Shown piece after piece: positions 8,501-13,227 of a stretch of DNA of 13,227 nt; the first letter of the stretch is position 1; each line of letters opens with the position of its first letter. Where the stretch lies: contig JAUWTY010000012.1 of assembly GCA_030614485.1 (NCBI GenBank), positions 1-13,227 of the forward strand, written 5' to 3'. The notes under the pieces were generated by a model. It searched no databases. It was not told the origin of the DNA and saw nothing but the letters and a program-made list of their open reading frames with translations. The translations under genes and the position numbers were made by a program. This DNA is from Methanosarcinales archaeon (GTDB lineage Archaea; Halobacteriota; Methanosarcinia; Methanosarcinales; Methanocomedenaceae).

Positions 8501-8647
8501 GTGCCAAATTATAATGGGTCCAATGCAAATAGATACTACTGGACCATGAATCTCTCTGCAGGAGAAAGTAAGATTGTGACCTACAGCATGGTGGGCACCG
8601 GGCGGTATAACATAAGCGATGCTTTTACAGTAGGGATGTTCTCATGA
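2558..8647 (+). CDS. Giant multi-domain surface protein, main part (2029 aa from the first ATG after the TGA)
   Basis: Coding sequence in this frame really begins right after TGA 2369-2371. ATG 2558 is only the first available start: it has no ribosome-binding site and no signal peptide follows it. Domains, numbered from ATG 2558, are assigned by eye. Ig/FN3-like, about 102-198. DUF11-like, about 200-320. Class I glutamine-amidotransferase-like (BPL_N/ThuA type), about 322-541, with GGYIGFGSQGG in place of the nucleophile loop, so probably not catalytic. NEW3-like, about 543-643. DUF11-like, about 645-770. Module A, about 780-1100, starting TLIVPMD. NEW3-like, about 1102-1208. Two macroglobulin/Ig-like domains, about 1209-1306 and 1307-1405. 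Module B, about 1418-1797, starting TLVIPMG and related to module A. Two DUF11-like repeats, about 1798-2029. N-X-S/T sequons occur throughout and cysteines are few, which fits a glycosylated exterior protein. No C-terminal anchor is present. It overlaps the next gene by ATGA. The likely role is a cell-surface or S-layer-associated scaffold, by inference. Confidence 0.8.
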   Translation: MWFDNNYNDSSNGPIHYKAIIYDYDPATGSNISLGSDEKDFIQGHTQLAFTIPTNNKSVVGGHRLTVVFQVNGTDRTDDYRPAIVYDSTTNNSRMTFSYFVDTLPPQITNISASIDPQVINNSLNISANVTDNVIVSTVYINITLPNGTSTGNLSMIKNGGDIWDYNYTPPIEGQYNFTIYSNDTSDNWNSAAANFTAQTPPNLTFALTPEYISSNILTKLTLEVSNTGQAQADSVTVDCNVPAGFDSPSTISDGGSFDEGTRNITWDLSTLPGSANTSLTFWSKCSLSGQFNFSASADFQDVTNNPYSSTADLSVNITAQIAVYNGTGADPTSFNNIITRLEISGYSYTAVDETDIINNNITSYDLVIIGSGDEAAMTSSLGATGLTNIQTFVENGGGYIGFGSQGGGGGFLAGNEPGWDDLILTDARPVKDDGPGQCVVQVMDTTHPVNNGYSGDITILFEGSTYFTNMPAATVELSLYDRNIDIKPAEWNSINGKTASLADQRGLGLVALFGWDLLANNNPKTETMFENAINWAIRKALRVDVNPLTFQTHRNETKQINVTLYNNHTYDVTGTLMVAVPAEWIAENSSLNPITFNLNASGVRNYIFNVTAYQGAFHANYTIWAYATYEGKVSQDKVVAQIIGPSVIITRSNPPPFIEPLTNTTVTLTINNSALAEETARNLIFTEMVPSTWQVNTGSITPGASTWESGGIYYIQWELPDLNVGTQTSVSYEVMSPETLLQYAFDSSATYLDDYNTTLESLEFHQATVVAALNFSSNTLIVPMDDKQSGNSTRNGYPRQLVAYGFLYNITSIIPTIWTIQDVGESFTANTTDVWSGTPYTNENYSGGPFVLSNLTSAQQDLVIQTAIYYNISLHNSTDTFTVQRAITTSLPSIAYYLPTGDPDQYNRGREDLILQNSLIEFTYVDKNDVLAGNLENYNTLIVPSKSLSGTGPLESDVIDQMYNWLVAGGNLWLSNEAAYEMVKYKGILDLTTENFQRGGYGDLLAGNNLTITQTHLVTQTYGQVQGYPGWYDMIFKSEYSRSTLAVLEQGPIVLITGKEGSGDVYVTSLELFYDQIDTASNTQGRRLINNFVFVASYRSAAQLEIQNAPPGVAVYPGSSNLFNISVVNTGNIVLNDVILNLTTSLPSSWIEITPINYSTLGVNYISEFTVNITPPSNATIGQVLSSLVADSREGATDSSPLSIYISDLIVETDMNYDVNVNQPVNITVDVTDLSLVPTSGASVDLTVTAPDSTTYNLTASETVAGTYEAQFNETGQNGIYTVETLATKGSNLGYNCTYFAVDFLQVDFSLYNDSGYTFQSRDFDINEVIYLQVNVTHTNGSNVIGALSSFNITTPNGTVFTIPVVETDPGIYRSNFSSTQIGGDYLFYALANDSRGITGIGTDTLRLPRYSGFPASTLVIPMGPMQNTNAVGANYPSQVSAYGLVHWLLINNITVDWVITSGKNYSDFDFNATTDDDASNTTGTILDRNYFSGPFLIRDPDSNTSWNEAWNTIQQIRTDTGLYGDVVIHELNQALMVESMNDYVMDRPVRVAIQDTAAQDIGYLWDGALYPSAGINPTLLTAGQIRTGDLLTNTSINCTKRKVYDWVFFGDSDFSQTATFPAGDDLFTQLNMFVNKTGHVHLQGLGLTMNTRTSWLTTTTATYDEDDYANNQPYSVFNQVADHPLDQTYGTGTLTLSVTKAKTFDAFEHDNNWRSNTLMLAGFSESVADNGDGGNMWDVDLKSTYTDTISGASEDNYAFVSSNTYGGVTSSLVNILQSTTPEMRLALNTVMFSVITPQFDHQPESQAIRKDGATNLTVNGTIDSGMLVYNLKIHDELPSYAIINTSSIQLFVEGSYTYQASNNTIIFDLGNPGQDSILNSTLFSYSINITPPLDPPKDLVVLNSTVIYDDNWNTGITSFHCMSVLTIDYLGFTVNKTIAPGPGFDNYTVTLNLTNPANLSQTNLSVYDLVPANFNITNPVPNYNGSNANRYYWTMNLSAGESKIVTYSMVGTGRYNISDAFTVGMFS

Positions 8648-10464
8648 GATATTGGAATAAGGGCATCTCAATTGTACTTTTAATGTCTTTGTACTTGCTG
8701 TTAATTTCGCAGGTATCCGCATTTCCACTGAATTTGCAGCTCGACACCACCGAATACATCAATGGGTTGGTTTTCTATTCAGACGGGACATACAGCCTTA
8801 GTGATGCTACGGGTTCACTCTACATAACGAATCCATCTATCAACAATACTATTGCAGATATCAACATTGATTTTAGCAGTGGCATTACACCCTCCACTAT
8901 CCATATCAACGAACTGAGTTGCAATAATACAACGGTTGTATCATACCAGATTGCCAGTTCTGTCATCAGTCTACCCATATCAGTCGTCGAAACCTTTACA
9001 CCTGCAACACTCGTACCAGGTGTTAACCAGACTGTAGTTTTCAATTTAACGATTAGCAATTCAGGCATTGAAAATATTAGTATTGTTCAGTTTGACAAGG
9101 TATTCCCATCTGAATTGACCTATCAAAGCATCACAGCCACAAATGGCAGCGTGAATTTTACAAACAATACCAATACTATTGTCTGGACAAACCTTTTAAT
9201 CCATCCTGCATCCACCGAGAGCATGCAGATAATGTTCAGTACCACACCCACAGCCAGCATAACAGTGCCAAATTCCAACCTTTCATTTACTCTTCCTACA
9301 TATTCAGCATCCACATCCCTTTCATTGTCGGCTGTCACCATCACCACCAACTTCACTCTTGAAAAAGAGAAAATTTCCAAAGACAGGTGGAGGGTAGGTT
9401 TCAGGGTGTGGGATGAAAGCGAATTCAATTATTCACTTTATCGGTCTGATATATATCTCTCAGACACAATGCTGAACAGTACAGTTCTCATCAAGACATT
9501 CTACCCGAATATTATACTCCAGCCCGGACAATCATGGTACGATGAATTGTTCTATGATTACTCAGGCGTACCTGTTTTCTTTGGACAGATATACTACACA
9601 TTATTGTTTAACCTCTCAGGCAGTTCAATGCCTGTGACGCCTGTAAAAAGTGGAGGTTACATCATCAATTCCGTTGTTTCCCCAGACAAAGGACCGGGCG
9701 GAGGTGGAGGCGGCGGAGGAGGTGGCGGTGGAGGAGGGGGTGGCTCCTCAGGAGAAGACTTCTACAATATTGTATGTACAGAAACTGACCGGAAAAATAC
9801 AGTTAAAAACTCATCAGTTAGCTATAACTTTGATCTTGATTGCAATATCGTGAAATATATCAATTTCACATCTCTGGTTAGTGCAGGAACGATTGCCGCA
9901 AAAGTGGAAGTACTAAACAGCACTTCATCTCTTGTGAATGTATCGCCACCTGGGACAGTATTTAAAAATGTTAATATCTGGGTTGGGAACTATGGATGGG
10001 CAACACAGAAGAATATTGATGATGTGAAAGTAGTCTTCATTGTTGAAAAATCATGGATTAATGAAAACTATATTGACATATCTACGATTGCTCTCTACAG
10101 GTATGATAACACCACCTGGTACAAACTCAATACAAAAAAGATCGCTGAGGATTCAATGTACCTGTACTTTGAAGCTAACACCCCGGGCTTTGGCCCCTTT
10201 TCCATATCAAGCATGAATGGAGGATTTGAGTTTATGTTTATGCCTTCATTTACACCTGCACCTACACCCAGACCTACTTTTATTCCATCCTCAACTTCGG
10301 ACGGATTAGGAGAGTTAAACATCACAAACCAAACAGCAGTACCTGAAAAAAAGAAAATGTCCTGGTGGTGGTGGCTGTTAATCCTGATAATCATTTGCCT
10401 GATTATATATTCATATTTAAGGAAAGCGTCATTAATGGATTGGATTGAAGAAAGAAGACAGTAA
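8644..10464 (+). CDS. Membrane-anchored surface protein with poly-Gly hinge and PGF-pre-PGF-like domain
   Basis: The protein has 606 residues. It starts inside the ATGA overlap with the giant gene, so the two are probably translationally coupled. A signal peptide covers about 1-26, ending QVSA. A beta-rich region with a DUF11-like domain (about 116-200) follows. Residues 352-367 are 16 consecutive glycines. Residues about 372-524 match the PGF-pre-PGF type of domain, with the strand order VFIVEKSWI, then IALYRYDNTTWYKL, then a closing TPGFGPFSISS. Known members usually stand just before a PGF-CTERM archaeosortase signal. Here the C-terminus is instead a Pro/Thr-rich linker (about 533-554), a Trp-rich helix SWWWWLLILIIICLIIYSYL (about 573-592) and a 14-residue tail ending DWIEERRQ, with no PGF motif. 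It is therefore an ordinary membrane-anchored protein facing outward. It may tether the giant protein, which has no anchor of its own. Confidence 0.8.
   Translation: MRYWNKGISIVLLMSLYLLLISQVSAFPLNLQLDTTEYINGLVFYSDGTYSLSDATGSLYITNPSINNTIADINIDFSSGITPSTIHINELSCNNTTVVSYQIASSVISLPISVVETFTPATLVPGVNQTVVFNLTISNSGIENISIVQFDKVFPSELTYQSITATNGSVNFTNNTNTIVWTNLLIHPASTESMQIMFSTTPTASITVPNSNLSFTLPTYSASTSLSLSAVTITTNFTLEKEKISKDRWRVGFRVWDESEFNYSLYRSDIYLSDTMLNSTVLIKTFYPNIILQPGQSWYDELFYDYSGVPVFFGQIYYTLLFNLSGSSMPVTPVKSGGYIINSVVSPDKGPGGGGGGGGGGGGGGGGSSGEDFYNIVCTETDRKNTVKNSSVSYNFDLDCNIVKYINFTSLVSAGTIAAKVEVLNSTSSLVNVSPPGTVFKNVNIWVGNYGWATQKNIDDVKVVFIVEKSWINENYIDISTIALYRYDNTTWYKLNTKKIAEDSMYLYFEANTPGFGPFSISSMNGGFEFMFMPSFTPAPTPRPTFIPSSTSDGLGELNITNQTAVPEKKKMSWWWWLLILIIICLIIYSYLRKASLMDWIEERRQ
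9697..9744 (+). repeat. Sixteen-codon poly-glycine tract
   Basis: The tract encodes residues 352-367 of the 606-aa protein. Codons are mixed GGC, GGA, GGT and GGG, so it is not a simple trinucleotide repeat. It separates the N-terminal beta-rich domains from the PGF-pre-PGF-like domain and is probably a flexible hinge. The purine-rich GG-dense DNA could slip during replication or sequencing. Confidence 0.85.
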
Positions 10465-10552
10465 TTTGTTCCAAAGTTAACATCTGGTAAAAATTTATAG
10501 TAATAATGTAATGTTGATGAGGGTATTGTTATTACATGTCAATTCTGGCTGT

Positions 10553-10587
10553 TATAGGTGCATTGAAAATTATTCAATGCATCTATA
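10553..10587. terminator. Strong hairpin between convergent operons, probable bidirectional terminator
   Basis: TATAGGTGCATTGAA (10553-10567) pairs with TTCAATGCATCTATA (10573-10587) around the 5-base loop AATTA. This gives 15 base pairs, with one G-U wobble in the plus-strand RNA. The pyrimidine-rich TCTTTGCCTCTTCC follows on the plus strand. It lies in the 170-base gap between the end of the surface operon (10464) and the end of the ACT gene (10635). Archaeal termination depends mainly on U-tracts, so the hairpin may instead protect 3' ends. Confidence 0.6.
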
Positions 10588-10634
10588 TCTTTGCCTCTTC
10601 CAGTACATAACTGGCACGAAATATCTGCACAACC

Positions 10635-11066
10635 TTATTTCACATCTTCAATTCCAATAAGCACCACACCGGTCCTGTTGAGCACTTTTATGGCGTTGCT
10701 GATATCATTCACCCTGATTATCAATAGTGCATTCTCGGTTGCAGTGGCAAAGGCATAAGCATAATCCACATTAATATTATTGGCACCAAGTACGGTTGCA
10801 ATATCATGCAGGCCGCCAGGGGAATCGCTCATCTCCACGCCAAGCACATCGGTCTCAGAAACCGTGAACCCGGCATCATGCAGCACACTGTGTGCCTTAT
10901 CCGGCTTGTCCACCACCATGCGCAGCACTCCGAAATCACCTGCTTCTGCAATGGTAAAGGCCCGGATATTGATGCCTGCGGATTTAAGCTGGCCAGTGAT
11001 CTCCTCCAGCCTGCCTGGTTTATTCTCTGCAAATATGGATATCTGTTTAATTAATTTATCTTCCAT
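10635..11066 (-). CDS. Tandem ACT-domain protein (amino-acid-binding regulator)
   Basis: The protein has 143 residues and consists of two ACT domains with little else. The first covers about 5-70, with the ligand-loop motif ENKPGRLEEI (14-23). The second covers about 73-140, with DSPGGLHDI (81-89). ACT domains bind small ligands, usually amino acids, at the dimer interface. The GGGGGTG stretch upstream of the ATG at 11066 is a good ribosome-binding site. The gene starts 15 bases after the stop of the phenylacetate-CoA-ligase-like gene and is surely co-transcribed with it. This pairing recurs in methanogens and other archaea, and suggests sensing of an amino acid, perhaps an aromatic or branched-chain one, linked to the ligase pathway. 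No DNA-binding or catalytic domain is present, so it acts through partner proteins or as a free sensor. The family call is firm; ligand and partner are unknown. Confidence 0.88.
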   Translation of the reverse strand: MEDKLIKQISIFAENKPGRLEEITGQLKSAGINIRAFTIAEAGDFGVLRMVVDKPDKAHSVLHDAGFTVSETDVLGVEMSDSPGGLHDIATVLGANNINVDYAYAFATATENALLIIRVNDISNAIKVLNRTGVVLIGIEDVK

Positions 11067-11081
11067 TTAATACACCCCCAA

Positions 11082-12386
11082 TTACATGTTCCTCTTGTCA
11101 ATAACTCTCTGTGCCTTACCCATGGACCGCGGGATGGTTCCCGGTTCCACAAGTTCAACTTTTCCTGTGATGTTCAGTACAGTGTGAAGTGCCTTACCGA
11201 CCTTTTTCTCAAGTTTCATCAGGTCAGATATCTTATCGCTGAACACATTCTCGGTCACTTCAACCTGGACCGTAAGCCTATCAAGTTCACCCTCACGCTC
11301 AACTATAAGCTGGTAGTGTTCAGCAACTTCTGGTATGCCCATCAGGACAGCTTCTACCTGTCCCGGGAACACATTGATACCTCTCACGATTATCATATCA
11401 TCAGTCCGGCCCAGGATACGCATGATGCGCGGATGTGTCCTGCCGCATTTACAGGGCTCACTTTTTATCACCGTCAAATCGCCAATACGGTATCGTATCA
11501 ACGGCAGTGCCTCCTTGACCAGCGTGGTCACGACCAACTCCCCTCTCTCACCGTCAGGTAACGGCTCACCGGTCATCGGGTCAATAACCTCTATCAGGAA
11601 CTGGTCTGCCCAGATATGTATACCGTCCTGGTACGTACATTCTGTGAACAGGGGACCGCTTATCTCAGAAGTCCCGAAAATATCGTACGCCTTGATGCCA
11701 GTCTGCTCTTCTATCCTTCGCCGCATCTCCTCAGACCAGGGTTCGGCACCGAAGATGCCGCATTTCAATTTTGTGTCATTTGCTATACTGATACCCATTT
11801 TCTTGGTGACCTCGTTGATGTGAAGGAAATATGACGGTGTGCAAGCGATAGCAGTGGAACCTAAATCCTGCATCAGTTCTATCTGCCGTTCAGTATTTCC
11901 GGAACTGGTAGGTATGGCACTTGCCCCTACCATTTCCGTACCATAATGCAATCCCAGCCCGCCCGTGAACAGGCCATACCCGTAACCTACCTGGATCACA
12001 TCCTCCCGGCCCACACCGATAGATGTCAGACCCCGGGCAAGGGAGGTACTCCATTCTTTCACATCATTTTCAGTATATCCCACAACCGTGGGTTTGCCAG
12101 TGGTGCCGCTGGATGCATGGTAGCGGACCACCTGTTTTTGGGGTACACAGAACATGCCAGTAGGATATGTGTCCCGCAGGTCCTGTTTTACAGTGAAAGG
12201 AAGTTTCTTGACATCCGCGAGTGACTGGATGTCATCAGGCGAAATCCCAGCTTCATCAAATTGTTTCCTGTAAAAAGGAGAATGGTCATACACATATCGG
12301 ACCAGTTGCTTCAGTTTATCTTCCTGGACTTTTTTCAGTTCTTCAACCGGCATTCTCTCAATAAGTGGGTCCCAATATTCAGGCAT
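11082..12386 (-). CDS. paaK: Phenylacetate-CoA ligase (PaaK-type adenylate-forming enzyme)
   Basis: The enzyme activates an aryl acid with ATP to an acyl-adenylate and transfers it to CoA. With the start at 12386 it has 434 residues, the usual length of the family. Visible motifs are SSGTTGKPT (92-100, ATP-binding loop), YDIFGTSE (234-241), RYRIGDLT (298-305), CKCGRTHPRI followed by GRTDDMIIVRG (312-336), and a C-terminal PRSMGK with the likely catalytic Lys424. The frame is open upstream to 12527, but those 47 residues overlap the neighbouring gene and do not resemble the family. MPEYWDPLIERMP is a typical PaaK beginning and has AGGGAT a few bases upstream, so 12386 is chosen. In methanogens these ligases often accompany indolepyruvate/arylpyruvate oxidoreductases, so arylacetates from aromatic amino-acid metabolism are likely substrates, by inference. 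It is followed 15 bases later by the ACT gene. Confidence 0.88.
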   Translation of the reverse strand: MPEYWDPLIERMPVEELKKVQEDKLKQLVRYVYDHSPFYRKQFDEAGISPDDIQSLADVKKLPFTVKQDLRDTYPTGMFCVPQKQVVRYHASSGTTGKPTVVGYTENDVKEWSTSLARGLTSIGVGREDVIQVGYGYGLFTGGLGLHYGTEMVGASAIPTSSGNTERQIELMQDLGSTAIACTPSYFLHINEVTKKMGISIANDTKLKCGIFGAEPWSEEMRRRIEEQTGIKAYDIFGTSEISGPLFTECTYQDGIHIWADQFLIEVIDPMTGEPLPDGERGELVVTTLVKEALPLIRYRIGDLTVIKSEPCKCGRTHPRIMRILGRTDDMIIVRGINVFPGQVEAVLMGIPEVAEHYQLIVEREGELDRLTVQVEVTENVFSDKISDLMKLEKKVGKALHTVLNITGKVELVEPGTIPRSMGKAQRVIDKRNM

Positions 12387-12415
12387 GGTAATCCCTGAAT
12401 ACTCTGTACTAAAAA

Positions 12416-12424
12416 GATATAAAA
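12416..12424 (-). promoter_or_regulatory. Probable TATA box of the paaK-ACT pair
   Basis: On the minus strand the bases read TTTTATATC, within an A/T run, about 30-38 bases before the ATG at 12386. That spacing suits an archaeal TATA box with a short leader containing the AGGGAT ribosome-binding site. It lies in the 46-base gap after the TIM-barrel gene, so paaK may have its own promoter besides read-through. Confidence 0.45.
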
Positions 12425-12432
12425 TGTTTGGT

Positions 12433-13218
12433 TTAAAGTGCCCGTAGATAATCAAGACTCTGCTGGCCGAACTCGAATGTGCGGGATTCCAGCACGTACC
12501 TGACATCAAGTTTTGCAAGTTTTCCAATTACAGTGGCCCAGTCAACGGAACCTTCACCCAAAGGCAGGTGTTCGTCCCTGCGTCCATTGTTATCATGAAG
12601 ATGCACGTGCACTATTTTTCCGGGACACTTTTCAAGGAATGAAGATACGGCTTTATTGGTGTTGGCATGCCCCACATCAAAGGTCATTCCAAGGTTATCC
12701 CGGTCAACCGATTCTATCATACCCAGCATTTCCTCGGCATGCTTGCCGAAGATGAATTCCATGTTGACCATATTCTCCACCCCGATGGTAATGTCAAACC
12801 GGGCCGCATAGTCGCACAATTGCTGAAGCCCCTGGATGTTACGCTGCCATGCAAGGTCAGGCAACTGCATACCCAGCGGGGAAAGATGGCCTGGATGTAC
12901 CACAGCCAACTTTGAGTAGGGTGACATAAGCTGTATCCATTGCGTCATCTGGTGAAGAGTCTCGTTCCAGATAGGTTCATTGAGACTGGCAAGGTTCAGG
13001 TCAGAGAAAGGGAGATGAACGGTAAGGTTCAGGTCAGTGGTCTCAAGGACCGATGCTATCTCTTTAATGTTCAATTCATCCGGTCCCTGGCGCCTGTCAC
13101 AAACCAACTCCCAGCCAGTAAATCCCATGTCAACTAGTGTATTAGCAAATTTAGACATGTTACTGGTCGGGGGCGGGTATGAAAAACTGATTTTGCTGGG
13201 GTCTAGTCCGGAACTCAT
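12433..13218 (-). CDS. Sugar phosphate isomerase/epimerase-like TIM-barrel protein
   Basis: The protein has 261 residues and belongs to the xylose-isomerase-like TIM-barrel (AP endonuclease 2 type) superfamily. Signature strands carry likely metal or substrate ligands: VHLPF (His68), VVHPGH (His108), GVENM (Glu148), MTFDVGH (Asp181, His184), HVHLHDN (His204, His206, His208, Asp209), DEHLPLGEGSVDW (His217, Glu222) and YVLESR (Glu244). All these positions look intact, so it is probably an active metal-dependent enzyme. The ATG at 13218 is the first usable start; an earlier ATG at 13223 meets a stop after one codon. The upstream region lies outside the window. Members act as sugar isomerases/epimerases, inosose dehydratases or endonuclease IV, so the substrate cannot be read from sequence. 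It precedes paaK by 46 bases on the same strand. Confidence 0.85.
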   Translation of the reverse strand: MSSGLDPSKISFSYPPPTSNMSKFANTLVDMGFTGWELVCDRRQGPDELNIKEIASVLETTDLNLTVHLPFSDLNLASLNEPIWNETLHQMTQWIQLMSPYSKLAVVHPGHLSPLGMQLPDLAWQRNIQGLQQLCDYAARFDITIGVENMVNMEFIFGKHAEEMLGMIESVDRDNLGMTFDVGHANTNKAVSSFLEKCPGKIVHVHLHDNNGRRDEHLPLGEGSVDWATVIGKLAKLDVRYVLESRTFEFGQQSLDYLRAL

Positions 13219-13227
13219 AACATCACA

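Noticed and set aside
10635..11070. Plus-strand frames opposite the ACT gene (96 and 82 aa)
   Set aside because: The minus-strand product has two recognisable ACT domains, and the plus-strand products have no recognisable features.
12387..12527. 47-residue N-terminal extension of the PaaK-like protein
   Set aside because: It overlaps the end of the TIM-barrel gene, crosses the TATA-like element and does not look like the family. The ATG at 12386 has a ribosome-binding site and gives the standard 434-aa length.

Overview
The window looks archaeal and most resembles the Methanosarcinales/ANME-2 type of methane-cycling archaea. This rests on four things: AT-rich TATA-box-like promoters a short way upstream of genes, large secreted Ig/DUF11-type surface proteins dense in N-X-S/T sequons, a PGF-pre-PGF-like domain (a family known mainly from such archaea), and a phenylacetate-CoA-ligase-like gene directly followed by a double-ACT gene. 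The exact taxon cannot be fixed from sequence alone. No rRNA, tRNA, insertion sequence or CRISPR array was seen.

Left edge (1-553): the first 70 codons of a secreted protein gene on the minus strand, then a 343-base AT-rich divergent intergenic region. That region holds two TATA-like elements, a TGTACAA/TTGTACA dyad and an imperfect direct repeat.

Surface-protein operon (554-10464, plus strand): a small membrane-anchored exported protein (246 aa), a very large multi-domain exported protein, and a 606-aa protein with a poly-glycine hinge, a PGF-pre-PGF-like domain and a C-terminal membrane helix. Genes are 9 bases apart, or overlap by 4. The large protein is cut by one in-frame TGA at 2369-2371. 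The reading frame before the stop (355 aa, carrying the signal sequence) and after it (62 further codons, then a 2029-aa frame from the first ATG) is the same and looks coding throughout. The locus therefore most likely encodes, or recently encoded, one protein of 2447 residues. This protein contains tandem macroglobulin/Ig-like domains, DUF11- and NEW3-like domains, a glutamine-amidotransferase-like domain without its nucleophile, and two copies of a roughly 320-380-residue module that I do not recognise. The operon ends before a strong 15-bp hairpin at 10553-10587.

Metabolic operon (10635-13218, minus strand, convergent with the first): a xylose-isomerase-like TIM-barrel protein, a PaaK-type phenylacetate-CoA ligase (best start 12386, not the longest frame), and a tandem ACT-domain protein 15 bases downstream. 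The ligase probably activates an aryl acid to its CoA thioester, and the ACT protein may sense an amino acid linked to that pathway. The role of the TIM-barrel protein is not determined.
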